From NCBI GenBank assembly GCA_945862165.1, contig CAMAXI010000002.1:62001-126000 (forward strand): DNA of 64,000 bases. The letters run 5' to 3'. Shown here one piece after another: positions 7,734-17,199 of the stretch. The DNA is from Chryseobacterium gleum (lineage in GTDB: Bacteria; Bacteroidota; Bacteroidia; Flavobacteriales_D; Crocinitomicaceae). The translations under genes and the position numbers were made by a program. Position 1 is the stretch's first letter. Each line of letters opens with the position of its first letter. The notes under the pieces are model-generated. The model saw nothing but the letters and a program-made list of their open reading frames with translations, was not told the origin of the DNA and searched no databases.

Positions 7734-8711
7734 TTAATTCGGATAAAATCCGATTGCTTTTCGCGCTCTATTTAATGTTAATTTTGCTATTGTGCGTGCT
7801 TTTTTTGCTCCTTCGGCCAAAATTTCATCTATTTTAGATGGATTTTCTTGGTAATAATTAAATAATTCTCGCTCTTTAGCAAAATGTGTAAGCACTAATT
7901 GTAACAATTCAGATTTTGCATGTCCATAACCATAACCCTTTGTTTTATAATTTAGTTCCATTTGGGCACGTTGGTCTGCAGATGCAATTAATTTATACAA
8001 TTGAAAAACATTACAAGTACTTGGGTCTTTTTCATCATCCAATCCTTTTGTATCCGTAACTATCTTCATTATTTGCTTTTTCAACTCTTTTTCTGGAAGA
8101 AATATGTCGATATAATTGTTGCGGGATTTACTCATTTTTTGACCGTCAATTCCAGGAATAAGTTGCGTATCTTGTTGTAAATCTTCTTTTGGGATTACAA
8201 ATACTTCCCCCATTTTATGATTAAAACGCGCAGCAACATCACGCGTAAATTCTAAATGTTGCAATTGATCTTTTCCAACTGGTACAATCTCTGCATCATA
8301 CAATAAAATATCTGCAGCCATTAACATTGGATAATTAAATAAACCTGCATTTACATCTTCTAAACGATCTGCTTTATCTTTAAAACTATGCGCCAAGTTT
8401 AGACGTTGAAAAGGGAAATGACACATCAAATACCACGTCAATTCAGCTGTTTCTGGAACATCGCTTTGACGATAAAAAAATGTTTTATTCGGATCTAGAC
8501 CAAAAGCTAACCATGCAGCAGCAGTCTCTTGTGTATTGGCATGTAATTCTACAGGATCTTTTATTTGTGTCAATGAATGCATATCTGCTATAAACAAAAA
8601 AGCTTCATTTGCAGGATTATTAGCCATTTCAATTGCTGGTCTAATGGCTCCTAACAAATTTCCTAAATGTGGTCGTCCTGTACTTTGAACCCCTGTTAAT
8701 ACTCTTGCCAT
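7734..8711 (-). CDS. trpS: Tryptophan-tRNA ligase
   Basis: Class I aminoacyl-tRNA synthetase charging tRNA-Trp, 325 residues, normal for bacterial TrpS. The HIGH-type signature is TGRPHLGNLLGAI near the N-terminus and the KMSKS loop is QKMSKSRNNYI near residue 193. PVGKDQLQHLEFTRDVAARFN and the C-terminal ending in LTLNRARKAIGF are characteristic. It lies 15 bp downstream of trxA on the same strand, so the run DUF983-trxA-trpS is likely co-transcribed. Confidence 0.97.
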   Translation of the reverse strand: MARVLTGVQSTGRPHLGNLLGAIRPAIEMANNPANEAFLFIADMHSLTQIKDPVELHANTQETAAAWLAFGLDPNKTFFYRQSDVPETAELTWYLMCHFPFQRLNLAHSFKDKADRLEDVNAGLFNYPMLMAADILLYDAEIVPVGKDQLQHLEFTRDVAARFNHKMGEVFVIPKEDLQQDTQLIPGIDGQKMSKSRNNYIDIFLPEKELKKQIMKIVTDTKGLDDEKDPSTCNVFQLYKLIASADQRAQMELNYKTKGYGYGHAKSELLQLVLTHFAKERELFNYYQENPSKIDEILAEGAKKARTIAKLTLNRARKAIGFYPN

Positions 8712-8726
8712 GCTATTTAATTTTTT

Positions 8727-9023
8727 TTATAGTGCGTTTTTAATTTTTTGTTCTAATGCCTTAACATCCATCCCTCCAGCTTGTCGCCAAAGAATTTCTC
8801 CTTTTTTAAATAAAAGTAAGGTTGGTACACTTCGAATTTTAAATGTAGCAGCTACCTCTTGGTTTTTATCTACATCAATTTTAACGACACGAACAGCACT
8901 ACCCATTTTATCTTTTAATTTATCTAGAATTGGATGCATTTGTTGACAAGGACCACACCATGTTGCATAAAAATCAACTAAAGTTGGTATTTCAGATTGA
9001 ATTATTTCTCGAAATTTTGACAT
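8727..9023 (-). CDS. trxA: Thioredoxin
   Basis: Cytoplasmic dithiol oxidoreductase of 98 residues. The WCGPC active site is at residues 22-26, and the cis-proline motif SVPTLLLF and the buried aspartate region follow in the normal order. There is no signal peptide. Its start overlaps the end of the upstream DUF983 gene by 22 bp, so translation is probably coupled. Confidence 0.95.
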   Translation of the reverse strand: MSKFREIIQSEIPTLVDFYATWCGPCQQMHPILDKLKDKMGSAVRVVKIDVDKNQEVAATFKIRSVPTLLLFKKGEILWRQAGGMDVKALEQKIKNAL

Positions 9024-9406
9024 TTTAATGCGTTTTTTTGAGGGTTAAACGAAGAAAACATATTCATCCATATCATTCTGCTCCATCGATAATTTAGTGG
9101 TGCAAAAAACAAAGATACTATAGAAATAAATAAAATATAATACCAGGCACCCGTTTCGGGATAAATAATGTAAGTCAATAAAAATGTTGTTATCGAAATT
9201 GCAACGGTTAAACCATAACTAACATACATGGCACCTTGCCAAAAGCCACCCTCGATTTCAAATTTATGCTTACAATGGGGACATCTTTCTGGCATTTTAT
9301 GAAAATTTTTTAAATCATATTTTGCAGGAGTAAGAAAAGCATTTCCTTCGTGACAAATTGGACATTTTTCATTCCATATACTAAACATCTTCGTGCCTTT
9401 CTTCAT
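9002..9406 (-). CDS. DUF983 membrane protein with two CxxC pairs
   Basis: 134 residues. The N-terminal zinc-ribbon-like section has CPICHEGNAF and CPHCKHKF, spaced about 28 residues apart. Two hydrophobic segments follow (YVSYGLTVAISITTFLLTYI and WYYILFISIVSLFFAPLNY). This is the architecture of DUF983 proteins, whose role is unknown. ATG codons at 9406 and 9388 are both possible; the longer start is given. It precedes and overlaps trxA, which hints at a link to thiol or metal handling, but that is inference. Confidence 0.82.
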   Translation of the reverse strand: MKKGTKMFSIWNEKCPICHEGNAFLTPAKYDLKNFHKMPERCPHCKHKFEIEGGFWQGAMYVSYGLTVAISITTFLLTYIIYPETGAWYYILFISIVSLFFAPLNYRWSRMIWMNMFSSFNPQKNALKCQNFEK

Positions 9407-9420
9407 AATATTAAGTTGGA

Positions 9421-9454
9421 TACAACAAAAAAGGCACCGTAATTATACGGTGCC
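9421..9454 (-). terminator. Intrinsic terminator of the succinate dehydrogenase operon
   Basis: A perfect 8-bp GC-rich stem (GGCACCGT at 9433-9440 and ACGGTGCC at 9447-9454) with a 6-nt loop, followed on the minus strand by a T-rich run (TTTTTTGTTG). It lies 23 bp beyond the sdhB stop and before the DUF983 gene. Confidence 0.82.
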
Positions 9455-9477
9455 GTTAATCCTACGATAACCGTAAA

Positions 9478-10245
9478 TTATTTATTTGATACTAAAGAAG
9501 CCTTTAAAAACTCTCTATTTAATCTAGCAATATTGTCTAATGAAATTCCTTTTGGACATTCAATTTCACATGCTCCGGTATTTGTACAGTTACCAAATCC
9601 TTCTTCATCCATTTGACGCACCATGTTTAAAGCACGTTGTGTTGCTTCCACTCTACCTTGAGGCAATAAAGCATATTGGGATACTTTAGCGCCAACGAAT
9701 AGCATTGCAGAACCATTTTTACACGTTGCAACACATGCACCACATCCAATACAAGCTGCGGCTTCAAACGCTTTGTCTGCATCCTCTTTCGGAATTGGAA
9801 TAGCATTTGCATCCATCGTTCTTCCAGAAGTGTTTACAGATACGAATCCACCAGCTTGTTGAATACGATCAAATGCACTTCTATCCACTATTAAATCTTT
9901 TACTACAGGGAATGCGGCAGATCTCCAAGGTTCAACATAAATTGTATCACCATCGTTGAACTTACGCATATGCAATTGACATGTGGTTGTACCTGTATCT
10001 GGTCCATGTGCACGTCCATTGATGTATAAAGAACACATTCCACATATTCCTTCACGACAATCGTGATCAAAAGCTACTGGTTCTTTTTTCTCATTAATTA
10101 ATTGCTCGTTTAATTGGTCAAGCATTTCTAAAAAAGAACTTGCAGTAGAAACATCGTTTAACGTATATGTTTCCATTTGACCTTTAGCATTACAATTTTT
10201 CTGTCTCCAGATTTTTAAAGTAATATTTATTGATTTTGCAGCCAT
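9478..10245 (-). CDS. sdhB: Succinate dehydrogenase iron-sulfur subunit
   Basis: Electron-transfer subunit of complex II, 255 residues. The [2Fe-2S] ligands are in CREGICGMC plus a later Cys in TTTCQL. Two further clusters follow: [11 protein letters not shown], and [12 protein letters not shown] with its following helix. Order and spacing match SdhB of the Bacteroidota b558 type. It is the last gene of the sdhC-sdhA-sdhB operon but is separated from sdhA by a 485-bp gap holding a four-helix-bundle gene. A clear terminator follows. Confidence 0.97.
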   Translation of the reverse strand: MAAKSINITLKIWRQKNCNAKGQMETYTLNDVSTASSFLEMLDQLNEQLINEKKEPVAFDHDCREGICGMCSLYINGRAHGPDTGTTTCQLHMRKFNDGDTIYVEPWRSAAFPVVKDLIVDRSAFDRIQQAGGFVSVNTSGRTMDANAIPIPKEDADKAFEAAACIGCGACVATCKNGSAMLFVGAKVSQYALLPQGRVEATQRALNMVRQMDEEGFGNCTNTGACEIECPKGISLDNIARLNREFLKASLVSNK

Positions 10246-10273
10246 ATTTTATTTAGTTATTAGCTTTTAGGAA

Positions 10274-10713
10274 TTAGGAAATAGTCCTTTTAACTAAAAG
10301 AATATTAATTAATTAATTCTATAGATTTTACACTTAATTTTTTAATAAAAGAGGAAATCATTTTTGATTCTTCTGTTATTAAATACATAATCGTAGTATA
10401 ATCCTCTTCGTTTTTAATAAAATTTAATTTATTAGCTAATAGTAGTTGAGTTTCTAATTCAAATAAGGATCCTCGTGCTATTTTAGTAAAATGCAGATAG
10501 CTTTTGGTGGAATTTCTACCATAGCCTTCCGCAATGTTACTTGGAATAGAAATAGAACTTCTTTTAATTTGACTTGTTAATCCATTTTGCTCTTCCATTG
10601 GAAAACTTTTGGTCAATTGGTATACTTTTTCAGTTATATCCATTCCATTTTGCCAAATTAATAATTCTCTATATGAACTAATTGCAATCATGTATTTTAA
10701 ATCTATTTCCTAA
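10274..10713. repeat. 11-bp inverted repeat flanking the four-helix-bundle gene
   Basis: TTAGGAAATAG at 10274-10284 and its exact complement CTATTTCCTAA at 10703-10713 bracket the gene at 10305-10691. The right arm is followed by more CTATT-type text (7-bp CTATTTA repeated in tandem at 10724-10737), running up to and over the sdhA stop. The left arm carries AGGAATTAGGAA. The 440-bp unit looks like an inserted cassette. Confidence 0.6.
10305..10691 (-). CDS. Four-helix-bundle protein (S23 / 23S rRNA intervening-sequence protein family)
   Basis: 128-residue all-helical protein of the S23/IVP family. The family text is clear: ELLIWQNGMDITEKVYQLTKSFP, then LTSQIKRSSISIPSNIAEGYGR and KSYLHFTKIARGSLFELETQLLLA. 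Members form four-helix-bundle oligomers related to the Avd accessory protein of diversity-generating retroelements and often sit as solitary genes in Bacteroidota; the function is unknown. Here it lies between sdhA and sdhB in the same direction, within an 11-bp inverted repeat, so it appears to be an insertion into a core operon. No reverse transcriptase or rRNA gene is nearby. Confidence 0.88.
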   Translation of the reverse strand: MIAISSYRELLIWQNGMDITEKVYQLTKSFPMEEQNGLTSQIKRSSISIPSNIAEGYGRNSTKSYLHFTKIARGSLFELETQLLLANKLNFIKNEEDYTTIMYLITEESKMISSFIKKLSVKSIELIN

Positions 10714-10730
10714 CTACTATTGGCTATTTA

Positions 10731-12743
10731 CTATTTATAGTTTCTTGCAGCAATTTTTATAAACTCATATTTAAGTTCATCTTTGTGTAATTGCTCCTGT
10801 TTGATATCGTCACCTTTATATTCCCATGCTCCAACAAAAGAGAAGTTTACATCGTCACGTAATGTTTCTCCTTCTGCATCTTGGAACTCTTCACGGAAAT
10901 GTCCACCACAAGATTCTTTACGTTGCAATGCATCGATCGCCATTAATTGTCCTAAATCTATTAAGTCTGCAACTCTAAGTGCTTTTTCTAATTGCGGATT
11001 TAACTCATCAGAACTTCCTGGAACATATACATCACTATAAAAATCTTTTTTCAATTGCTCAATCTCATTGATAGCTTCTTGTAGACCTGCAGCATTTCGA
11101 CCCATACCAACTTTATTCCACATAATTAAACCTAATTTTTTGTGGAAAAAGTCAACCGATTTTGTACCGTTATTAGACAAAAATTTATCAATTTGAGATT
11201 TCACATTATTTTCAGCTACCTCGAATTCAGTAGAATCTGTTTTAATTCTTCCTGTTTTAATTTCATCCGCTAAGTAATCAGAAATCGTGTATGGTAATAC
11301 GAAATATCCATCTGCCAATCCTTGCATCAATGCAGAAGCACCTAAACGATTCGCTCCGTGGTCAGAGAAGTTAGCCTCTCCTGTCACAAAACATCCAGGA
11401 ATAGTAGATTGTAAGTTGTAATCTACCCAAACACCACCCATTGTATAGTGAACTGCTGGATAAATTTTCATTGGAGTTTCATACGGATTCTCATCTGTGA
11501 TCTTTTGATACATCGTAAACAAGTTTCCATATTTCTCTTTCAACCATTTTTTACCTAATTCCGTAATTTGTTCAGGGGTAGGATTATGATTACCTTGCGC
11601 AAAAGCTGCTTGCTTTCCTTTGTTTTGAACTTCAGAAGAAAAATCTAAATAAACACCTTCATTCGTATCATTCGCTTCAATTCCTCTACCTTCATCGCAA
11701 ACTTCTTTGGCTGCTCTTGAAGAAATATCTCTAGGAGCTAAATTTCCAAAAGATGGATATTTTCTTTCCAAATAATAATCTCTATCCTCTTCAGCAATTT
11801 GTGTTGGTTTTAATTTTCCGGCACGAATCGCTTCTGCATCTTCTTTTTTCTTAGGTACCCAAATACGTCCTGAATTACGTAATGATTCAGACATCAATGT
11901 TAATTTTGCCTGATTGGTTCCATGAACAGGAATACATGTTGGGTGAATTTGAACATAACAAGGGTTAGCAAAAAAGGCACCTTGCTTATGTGCTTTCCAA
12001 GCTGCTGTTACGTTACTTCCCATTGCGTTTGTTGAAAGGAAATATACGTTACCATAACCTCCTGTCGCTAAAACTACTGCATGTGCAGAATGTCTTTCTA
12101 ATTCTCCAGTTACTAAGTTACGTGCAATAATTCCACGTGCTTTTCCATCCACCTTAACGATTTCTAACATTTCGTGTCGGTTGTACATTTTCACACGTCC
12201 TAAACCAATTTGTCTCGATAAAGCAGAATATGCCCCCAAAAGTAGTTGTTGACCTGTTTGTCCAGCAGCATAAAAAGTACGTTGTACTTGCGTACCACCA
12301 AAAGATCTGTTATCTAATAAACCTCCGTATTCACGTGCAAAAGGAACACCTTGAGCAACACATTGGTCAATAATACTCGTTGAAACTTCTGCTAAACGAT
12401 GTACGTTTGCTTCACGTGAGCGATAATCCCCACCCTTGATTGTATCGTAGAATAAACGATAAACCGAGTCACCATCATTTTGATAGTTTTTAGCAGCATT
12501 TATACCCCCTTGTGCAGCAATCGAGTGAGCACGACGTGGTGAATCTTGAAAACAAAAAGCTTTCACATTGTAACCCATTTCACCTAAAGATGCTGCGGCA
12601 GATGATCCTGCTAAACCAGTACCAACAACAATGATATCGATTTTAGGTCTATTATTTGGAGCAACTAACTTCAAATGATTTTTGTAGTCAGTCCATTTAT
12701 CTGAAATATTACCTGCTGGTATTTTTGAATCTAATATTGACAT
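10731..12743 (-). CDS. sdhA: Succinate dehydrogenase flavoprotein subunit
   Basis: FAD-containing catalytic subunit of complex II, oxidising succinate to fumarate, 670 residues. The start at 12743 (MSILDSK) was chosen because the frame extends upstream only to a TTG inside sdhC. The Rossmann motif [10 protein letters not shown] is at residues 41-50, and the FAD-linking histidine lies in [15 protein letters not shown]. Further active-site text includes HPTCIP and [22 protein letters not shown]. sdhC ends 20 bp upstream. The C-terminal stop falls in CTATT-type repeat sequence that borders the inserted four-helix-bundle gene. Confidence 0.97.
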   Translation of the reverse strand: MSILDSKIPAGNISDKWTDYKNHLKLVAPNNRPKIDIIVVGTGLAGSSAAASLGEMGYNVKAFCFQDSPRRAHSIAAQGGINAAKNYQNDGDSVYRLFYDTIKGGDYRSREANVHRLAEVSTSIIDQCVAQGVPFAREYGGLLDNRSFGGTQVQRTFYAAGQTGQQLLLGAYSALSRQIGLGRVKMYNRHEMLEIVKVDGKARGIIARNLVTGELERHSAHAVVLATGGYGNVYFLSTNAMGSNVTAAWKAHKQGAFFANPCYVQIHPTCIPVHGTNQAKLTLMSESLRNSGRIWVPKKKEDAEAIRAGKLKPTQIAEEDRDYYLERKYPSFGNLAPRDISSRAAKEVCDEGRGIEANDTNEGVYLDFSSEVQNKGKQAAFAQGNHNPTPEQITELGKKWLKEKYGNLFTMYQKITDENPYETPMKIYPAVHYTMGGVWVDYNLQSTIPGCFVTGEANFSDHGANRLGASALMQGLADGYFVLPYTISDYLADEIKTGRIKTDSTEFEVAENNVKSQIDKFLSNNGTKSVDFFHKKLGLIMWNKVGMGRNAAGLQEAINEIEQLKKDFYSDVYVPGSSDELNPQLEKALRVADLIDLGQLMAIDALQRKESCGGHFREEFQDAEGETLRDDVNFSFVGAWEYKGDDIKQEQLHKDELKYEFIKIAARNYK

Positions 12744-12763
12744 AGTAGTATATTTTAATTCGA

Positions 12764-13621
12764 TTAATTGTTCAATTTCCAAATAATTACTGGAATAATA
12801 GCAAAAAGTAGGGGGATTAAAATTGCAAATCCATTTCCTATATTTTTAATTGTTTCCGTATATTTTGGATGTCTTAAACCCAATGATTGGAAAGCGGATG
12901 AAAAACCATGCATTAAGTGAAATGCGAAAACAACCATTGAAATAACATAGAAAACGACAGCTAATAATGCGTTGTCGTTACCAGGAACACCATTTGTTTC
13001 TTTTCCAGAGAAAAATGCCATTACTACGGAATGTAAATCTTTGTAACCCTCCCCTAATTTTATATCTACACTTGGTTCGTAAAATTCAGTGTGGTTTTTG
13101 ATTTTTACTCCTTGAACTGGCAAATAGCTTCCAGAAGTTGTAACATACAATTCAGACTTTTCAGGACCGTTTGGAGATTGTACAACTACTTTGTGTAACA
13201 ACATATCATGCTTCACTTTCGCTTTATACCAAAAATGAGCTCCATGCATCACAATGAAAACTAGAATCAAACTTCCTAATAAAGCCATGTTTCTAGAAGA
13301 CCATGTAGAACTTTTTGTTCCTGCAGCATGTGCATATCCAATCGGACGTGCTTTCTTATTTTCAATAGTCAATAATACACCATCAATAATATGGAAAAGT
13401 ATTGAAATGTATGTCATCCAAGACATTACCTTAATGAAAGGATTATGTGCCATAAAATAGGCATACTCATTAAAAGCTCTTCTTCCTGACTCGCCAGTAT
13501 GCGTAATCAATTGAAGGTTACCTAGTAAGTGTCCCACCAAGAAAAGGCAAAGGAACAACCCCGTTGCAGCCATCCAATATTTTTTGGCTAGAGAGGATTT
13601 TAATAGTACAGATTTACTCAT
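12764..13621 (-). CDS. sdhC: Succinate dehydrogenase cytochrome b558 subunit
   Basis: Single five-helix membrane anchor of the Bacteroidota-type complex II, 285 residues. Hydrophobic segments start around residues 15, 60, 110, 215 and 260, with histidines for two b-type hemes in [24 protein letters not shown] and [17 protein letters not shown]. Because it replaces separate SdhC and SdhD subunits, no sdhD is expected. It is the first gene of the operon. A TAAATTTG box lies 32 bp upstream of its start. Confidence 0.94.
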   Translation of the reverse strand: MSKSVLLKSSLAKKYWMAATGLFLCLFLVGHLLGNLQLITHTGESGRRAFNEYAYFMAHNPFIKVMSWMTYISILFHIIDGVLLTIENKKARPIGYAHAAGTKSSTWSSRNMALLGSLILVFIVMHGAHFWYKAKVKHDMLLHKVVVQSPNGPEKSELYVTTSGSYLPVQGVKIKNHTEFYEPSVDIKLGEGYKDLHSVVMAFFSGKETNGVPGNDNALLAVVFYVISMVVFAFHLMHGFSSAFQSLGLRHPKYTETIKNIGNGFAILIPLLFAIIPVIIWKLNN

Positions 13622-13652
13622 AATTAGTTAGAAAATGGTTGAATATTCACGA

Positions 13653-13678
13653 CAAATTTAATGCTTACTTAAAGACAA
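13653..13678 (-). promoter_or_regulatory. Candidate promoter of the sdh operon
   Basis: On the minus strand TAAATTTG (13660-13653) matches TAnnTTTG. A TTTTG ending at 13676 is 15 nt upstream, a little closer than the consensus spacing. It is placed about 30 bp before sdhC. Confidence 0.4.
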
Positions 13679-13717
13679 AATCCGAATAAATGTTATTTAG
13701 ATTGATTTTAAATAAAC

Positions 13718-15424
13718 TTATTCTAAATCGATATTTTGTTTTTTTAATATTCTACTTACAACAATTGCAAAAACAGCAAGATACACAAAACATAAACCTC
13801 CAATTACAAAGGATTTTTGGATTCCGATAAGATCGCTTAATTTACCTTGTAAGGGAGGGATTATTGCTCCACCAAGTATCATCATAATTAAAAATGCAGA
13901 ACCTTGTGCTTGGTATTTTCCTAAACCTCCAAGGGACAATGAAAAAATACATGGCCACATAATTGAACAAAATAAACCAACACTTAAAAAAGCATAAATC
14001 GCTACCAAACCAGTAGTTGTGAGTCCAATTGACACTGCAATCACTCCTAGTAAACTGAATATCAACAATGTTTTTGCAGGTTTATTTTTACCAATATAAA
14101 ACCCAATAATCTGAATAAAAACACAAACCACATAGAAATAGAGTTGGGAAACAGAATGACCAGCTAAATGGGTAAGAAATAAAACAAGCATGAAAGCAAC
14201 TATTGGTATGGCAATCGTTAAACTATTTTTAATGGATTCTTTCAAGTCAAAAGCATGAATGGCACTTGCCCATCTTCCTATCATTAAACTCCCCCAATAA
14301 AGCGCAATAAAAGGAGCAATGTTAGAAGAACTGTAGGAGCCAAATTCTTTTTGTTTTAATAATTCTGCCAAATTACTACCAACCGCAACTTCTACACCAA
14401 CATAAATAAATATAGCCAACATGCCTAAAATTAATTGCGGGTATTGCATTGCACCCCAACCAGCACTATTTTTTTTCGCACTTCTAAAAGCAAGTAGTAG
14501 TCCCCCAACAATTACAAGTAAACCCATTGAAAGCCAAAACATGCGTTCTTGTTCTAAAGGTATCTTTAAATCTAACATTTCTTGTTCAAGTACTTTTATG
14601 ACTTTTGAATTCGAAACTAAACTTTCCTCTGCCTTAATAATTTCACTTTTTCGAAGTATTTCTTTTGCTTGAGAACTTCTATAACTATTAAAAACCGGTG
14701 CAAAACAAAAAATCAATAAACCCGTAATTATCAATAAAGCCCTTAATGCTTTGTTCGAGTTTTCTGTTTTTTCTTCATTAATTCCTGCTGGTAATTTTTT
14801 TGAAAATGAGAACAACGTTGCAATTCCAACAAAAAGTAATCCAACACATATATATAAAATAATTACTTTATCTAAACTCAAATGTTGAATTTGGTTGTCA
14901 CTCACCGCAACACTTCCAAACAATGCAAGCGCTACGACTAAAGGCCCAATGGTTGTACCTAAACTATTTATTCCTCCACCTAAACTAATCCGATTTGCGC
15001 CAGTACTTTCATCTCCTAGCGAAATCATAAACGGATTCGCGGAAGTCTGCTGTAATGAAAATCCTAATGCCACAACAAACAAACCGAAAAGCATTCCAAT
15101 AAATACGTTGAAATAAACGGAAATTATCATTGCTCCTGCTCCGAGCGAAGAAAAAAGTAAGCCATAAATGATACTTTTCTTATACCCCCACTTTCCAACT
15201 GGATTAATCCCTTTGTTTGAGCCAATCGCAAATAAAATTAATGCTCCAATATAATAGGCGAAATAGAAAGCAAAATCAATTAACTGACTTTGAAACTGGT
15301 CTAACTTAAAAAAATGTTTACAAAAAGGAATGAAAATACTATTTCCCGCTGCGATGAAACCCCAAAAAAAGAAAACTGTTATTAAGGTAAATAATGCGCT
15401 ATAATTTGTTTTTACTTTTGACAT
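13718..15424 (-). CDS. FucP-like sugar MFS transporter with an enlarged central region
   Basis: Major facilitator of the FucP/glucose-galactose symporter type in the inner membrane. The N-terminal half has FFFWGFIAAGNSIFIPF, YYIGALILF and LGFSLQQTSANPFMISLG, all typical of this family. At 568 residues it is longer than the usual 410-440. The extra length is central (about residues 228-312): a hydrophobic helix (ALLIITGLLIFCFAPVF), a charged helical stretch of about 50 residues, and another hydrophobic helix (WLSMGLLVIVGGLLLAF). It may therefore have 14 rather than 12 spans. The substrate is unknown. It lies upstream of the sdh operon on the same strand, with a 96-bp gap. Confidence 0.85.
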   Translation of the reverse strand: MSKVKTNYSALFTLITVFFFWGFIAAGNSIFIPFCKHFFKLDQFQSQLIDFAFYFAYYIGALILFAIGSNKGINPVGKWGYKKSIIYGLLFSSLGAGAMIISVYFNVFIGMLFGLFVVALGFSLQQTSANPFMISLGDESTGANRISLGGGINSLGTTIGPLVVALALFGSVAVSDNQIQHLSLDKVIILYICVGLLFVGIATLFSFSKKLPAGINEEKTENSNKALRALLIITGLLIFCFAPVFNSYRSSQAKEILRKSEIIKAEESLVSNSKVIKVLEQEMLDLKIPLEQERMFWLSMGLLVIVGGLLLAFRSAKKNSAGWGAMQYPQLILGMLAIFIYVGVEVAVGSNLAELLKQKEFGSYSSSNIAPFIALYWGSLMIGRWASAIHAFDLKESIKNSLTIAIPIVAFMLVLFLTHLAGHSVSQLYFYVVCVFIQIIGFYIGKNKPAKTLLIFSLLGVIAVSIGLTTTGLVAIYAFLSVGLFCSIMWPCIFSLSLGGLGKYQAQGSAFLIMMILGGAIIPPLQGKLSDLIGIQKSFVIGGLCFVYLAVFAIVVSRILKKQNIDLE

Positions 15425-15526
15425 ACTAATTATTTTTTGTCAAAAATAGAAGATTTAAGAAGGATAAACTGCTGAATGAAATTAATTTATGATATATCAA
15501 ATGTTAATAGACAAATAGAAAATTTA

Positions 15527-16189
15527 CTACAACAATTTTTGAATATCTCTGGCTAATTTTTCTACTTCTTTTGCAGAAGTACCATCGTAATAACCACGAA
15601 TACGTTTATTTTTATCGATTAACACAAAATTATTGGTATGTATGAAATCACTGTTTGCATCCCCTAAATTTTGTGCTTCAACAGGCTTCAACAGAAAAAA
15701 AGATTTTCTAGCAAGTGTATATATTTCTTTCTTATTTCCAGTCAAAAAATGCCATTGTCCATTTTCTGCACCATATTCTTCCGCATATTTTTTTAAAATT
15801 GGCACAGAATCTATTTCAGGTTGCACCGTAAAACTCAATATTTTAAAATTTTCAACCCCTTTAAATTTCTTTTGTAAAACTTTCATTTGGGTATTCATTT
15901 TAGGACAAATAGTACTGCAAGTCGTAAAAAAATACTCCACAACATACACGGAATTAGCAAGATCTTTATCTGAAATCTTATTTCCATATTGATTCAAAAA
16001 TTCAAAGGATTGAATTTTATGTCCATACCCCTTTCGTTGTATGGTAGAATCCACTAATTCATTGGTAACATCAATAGGATTTATTATAGGTAGGGATTGT
16101 TTTTTACTGTGCTTATCAGACATGGAAGTATAGGCAACTACAAAACAAATAGCTGCTATAAAAAGTAAAATGTAGATGCGTAATTTCAT
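15527..16189 (-). CDS. SCO1/SenC family copper/thiol protein
   Basis: Membrane-anchored periplasmic thioredoxin-fold protein of the SCO family, which delivers copper to cytochrome oxidase or reduces its cysteines. 220 residues with an N-terminal anchor (residues 4-20). The metal-binding motif is FFTTCSTICPKMN with Cys91 and Cys95, and the conserved histidine is in DFIHTNNFVLID near residue 184. FVLIDKNKRIRGYYDGT near the C-terminus is also typical. No cytochrome oxidase genes are in the window. Confidence 0.92.
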   Translation of the reverse strand: MKLRIYILLFIAAICFVVAYTSMSDKHSKKQSLPIINPIDVTNELVDSTIQRKGYGHKIQSFEFLNQYGNKISDKDLANSVYVVEYFFTTCSTICPKMNTQMKVLQKKFKGVENFKILSFTVQPEIDSVPILKKYAEEYGAENGQWHFLTGNKKEIYTLARKSFFLLKPVEAQNLGDANSDFIHTNNFVLIDKNKRIRGYYDGTSAKEVEKLARDIQKLL

Positions 16190-16241
16190 AAAAATAGTTT
16201 ATCTAAAACAATTCAAATTTATGAACTATTTATAGATTAAA

Positions 16242-16796
16242 TTATTTTATTTCAATTTTTAAATGATTCAATAAGCCTAGACAATTTTCTTTCGAGAATT
16301 TAGCCTTTGTTAATTGATTTCTACTTGGGTCTATTGAAAAATTAAAGGAAGTTATAAAATTGACGTTTTTTAATATCGTTCCATCAAAAATAGAAGCACT
16401 AAAATCACAATTATCAAAGGTGCTGTCCGATAAATCAGTTCCACTAAAATCAACTTCTTGCAAAGAACAATTTTCAAATAAGGTTGATTTAAGTGTTAAT
16501 TTGTAAAAAGATGCAAAATTTAAAGTGCAATTATGAAACGAAACGTTCAATAAAAAGGGATTAACCTCTTCGAATTTTAATCCTAGTAATTTACATTGTA
16601 TAAATTGAACATCCTTGAAACTAGTATTTGCAATCTTTACATTACTCAAATCGCATACTTCAAAAATACATTCTGAAAAAATGAAATTATTTAAGTTTAA
16701 CTCGTTAAATGAACATTGAAAAAAATGACAATTTTCATACTCTGCCTTTTCTAAATTAGCAACCGCTTTAAACGTTTGATCTTCTATTCTAATCAT
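16242..16796 (-). CDS. Pentapeptide-repeat protein
   Basis: 184 residues built almost entirely of A(D/N)LxF-like pentapeptides, seen as recurrent phenylalanines every five residues (for example LNNFIFSECIFEVCDLSNV and TDLSDSTFDNCDFSASIF). This predicts a right-handed quadrilateral beta-helix. There is no signal peptide. Some members mimic DNA and protect gyrase, but nothing here shows that function. The start overlaps the stop of the upstream MmcQ/YjbR gene by 4 bp (ATGA), so the pair is translationally coupled. Confidence 0.88.
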   Translation of the reverse strand: MIRIEDQTFKAVANLEKAEYENCHFFQCSFNELNLNNFIFSECIFEVCDLSNVKIANTSFKDVQFIQCKLLGLKFEEVNPFLLNVSFHNCTLNFASFYKLTLKSTLFENCSLQEVDFSGTDLSDSTFDNCDFSASIFDGTILKNVNFITSFNFSIDPSRNQLTKAKFSKENCLGLLNHLKIEIK

Positions 16797-17158
16797 CCAA
16801 GTGTATTATAAGAATCGAATGAAAATTGTAGTTTCTTTGGTAAAGAATTAATGACACATTGATAGGAATGTAGGATTAGTTCTTTCAAGAAATTATCATC
16901 TATCGATCCGTCCATCACTATTGTATTCCAATGTTTTTTATGCATGTGCCAACCTGGAATTATAGCGGGGTATGTTTCCCTTAGCTCCATTGCTCTTTCA
17001 GGGTTACATTTCAAGTTTACACTTTCAAAACGGTCCATATTTGTCAATGCAAACATTTTGTCTTTCACTGTAAATACAAGCGTAAGGTTATCAAAAGGGG
17101 TTTTCTCACCCGTAAAAGGAAGTGAAAGACAAAAATCCCGAAACGATTCGATGTTCAT
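16793..17158 (-). CDS. MmcQ/YjbR family protein
   Basis: 121-residue cytoplasmic protein of the MmcQ/YjbR fold. It begins with MNIESFRDFCLSLPFTGEK and continues with DKMFALTNMD, VNLKCNPERAMELRE and PGWHMHKKHWNTI, all family hallmarks. The fold is often called DNA-binding, but a function has not been firmly established. It overlaps the downstream pentapeptide-repeat gene by 4 bp. Confidence 0.9.
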   Translation of the reverse strand: MNIESFRDFCLSLPFTGEKTPFDNLTLVFTVKDKMFALTNMDRFESVNLKCNPERAMELRETYPAIIPGWHMHKKHWNTIVMDGSIDDNFLKELILHSYQCVINSLPKKLQFSFDSYNTLG

Positions 17159-17199
17159 CTCTTTAATTTGAAAATTTGAAAATGAACATACTTACGTTG

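Noticed and set aside
10305-10691. Diversity-generating retroelement, because of the Avd-related four-helix-bundle gene
   Set aside because: There is no reverse transcriptase and no template/variable repeat pair in the window.
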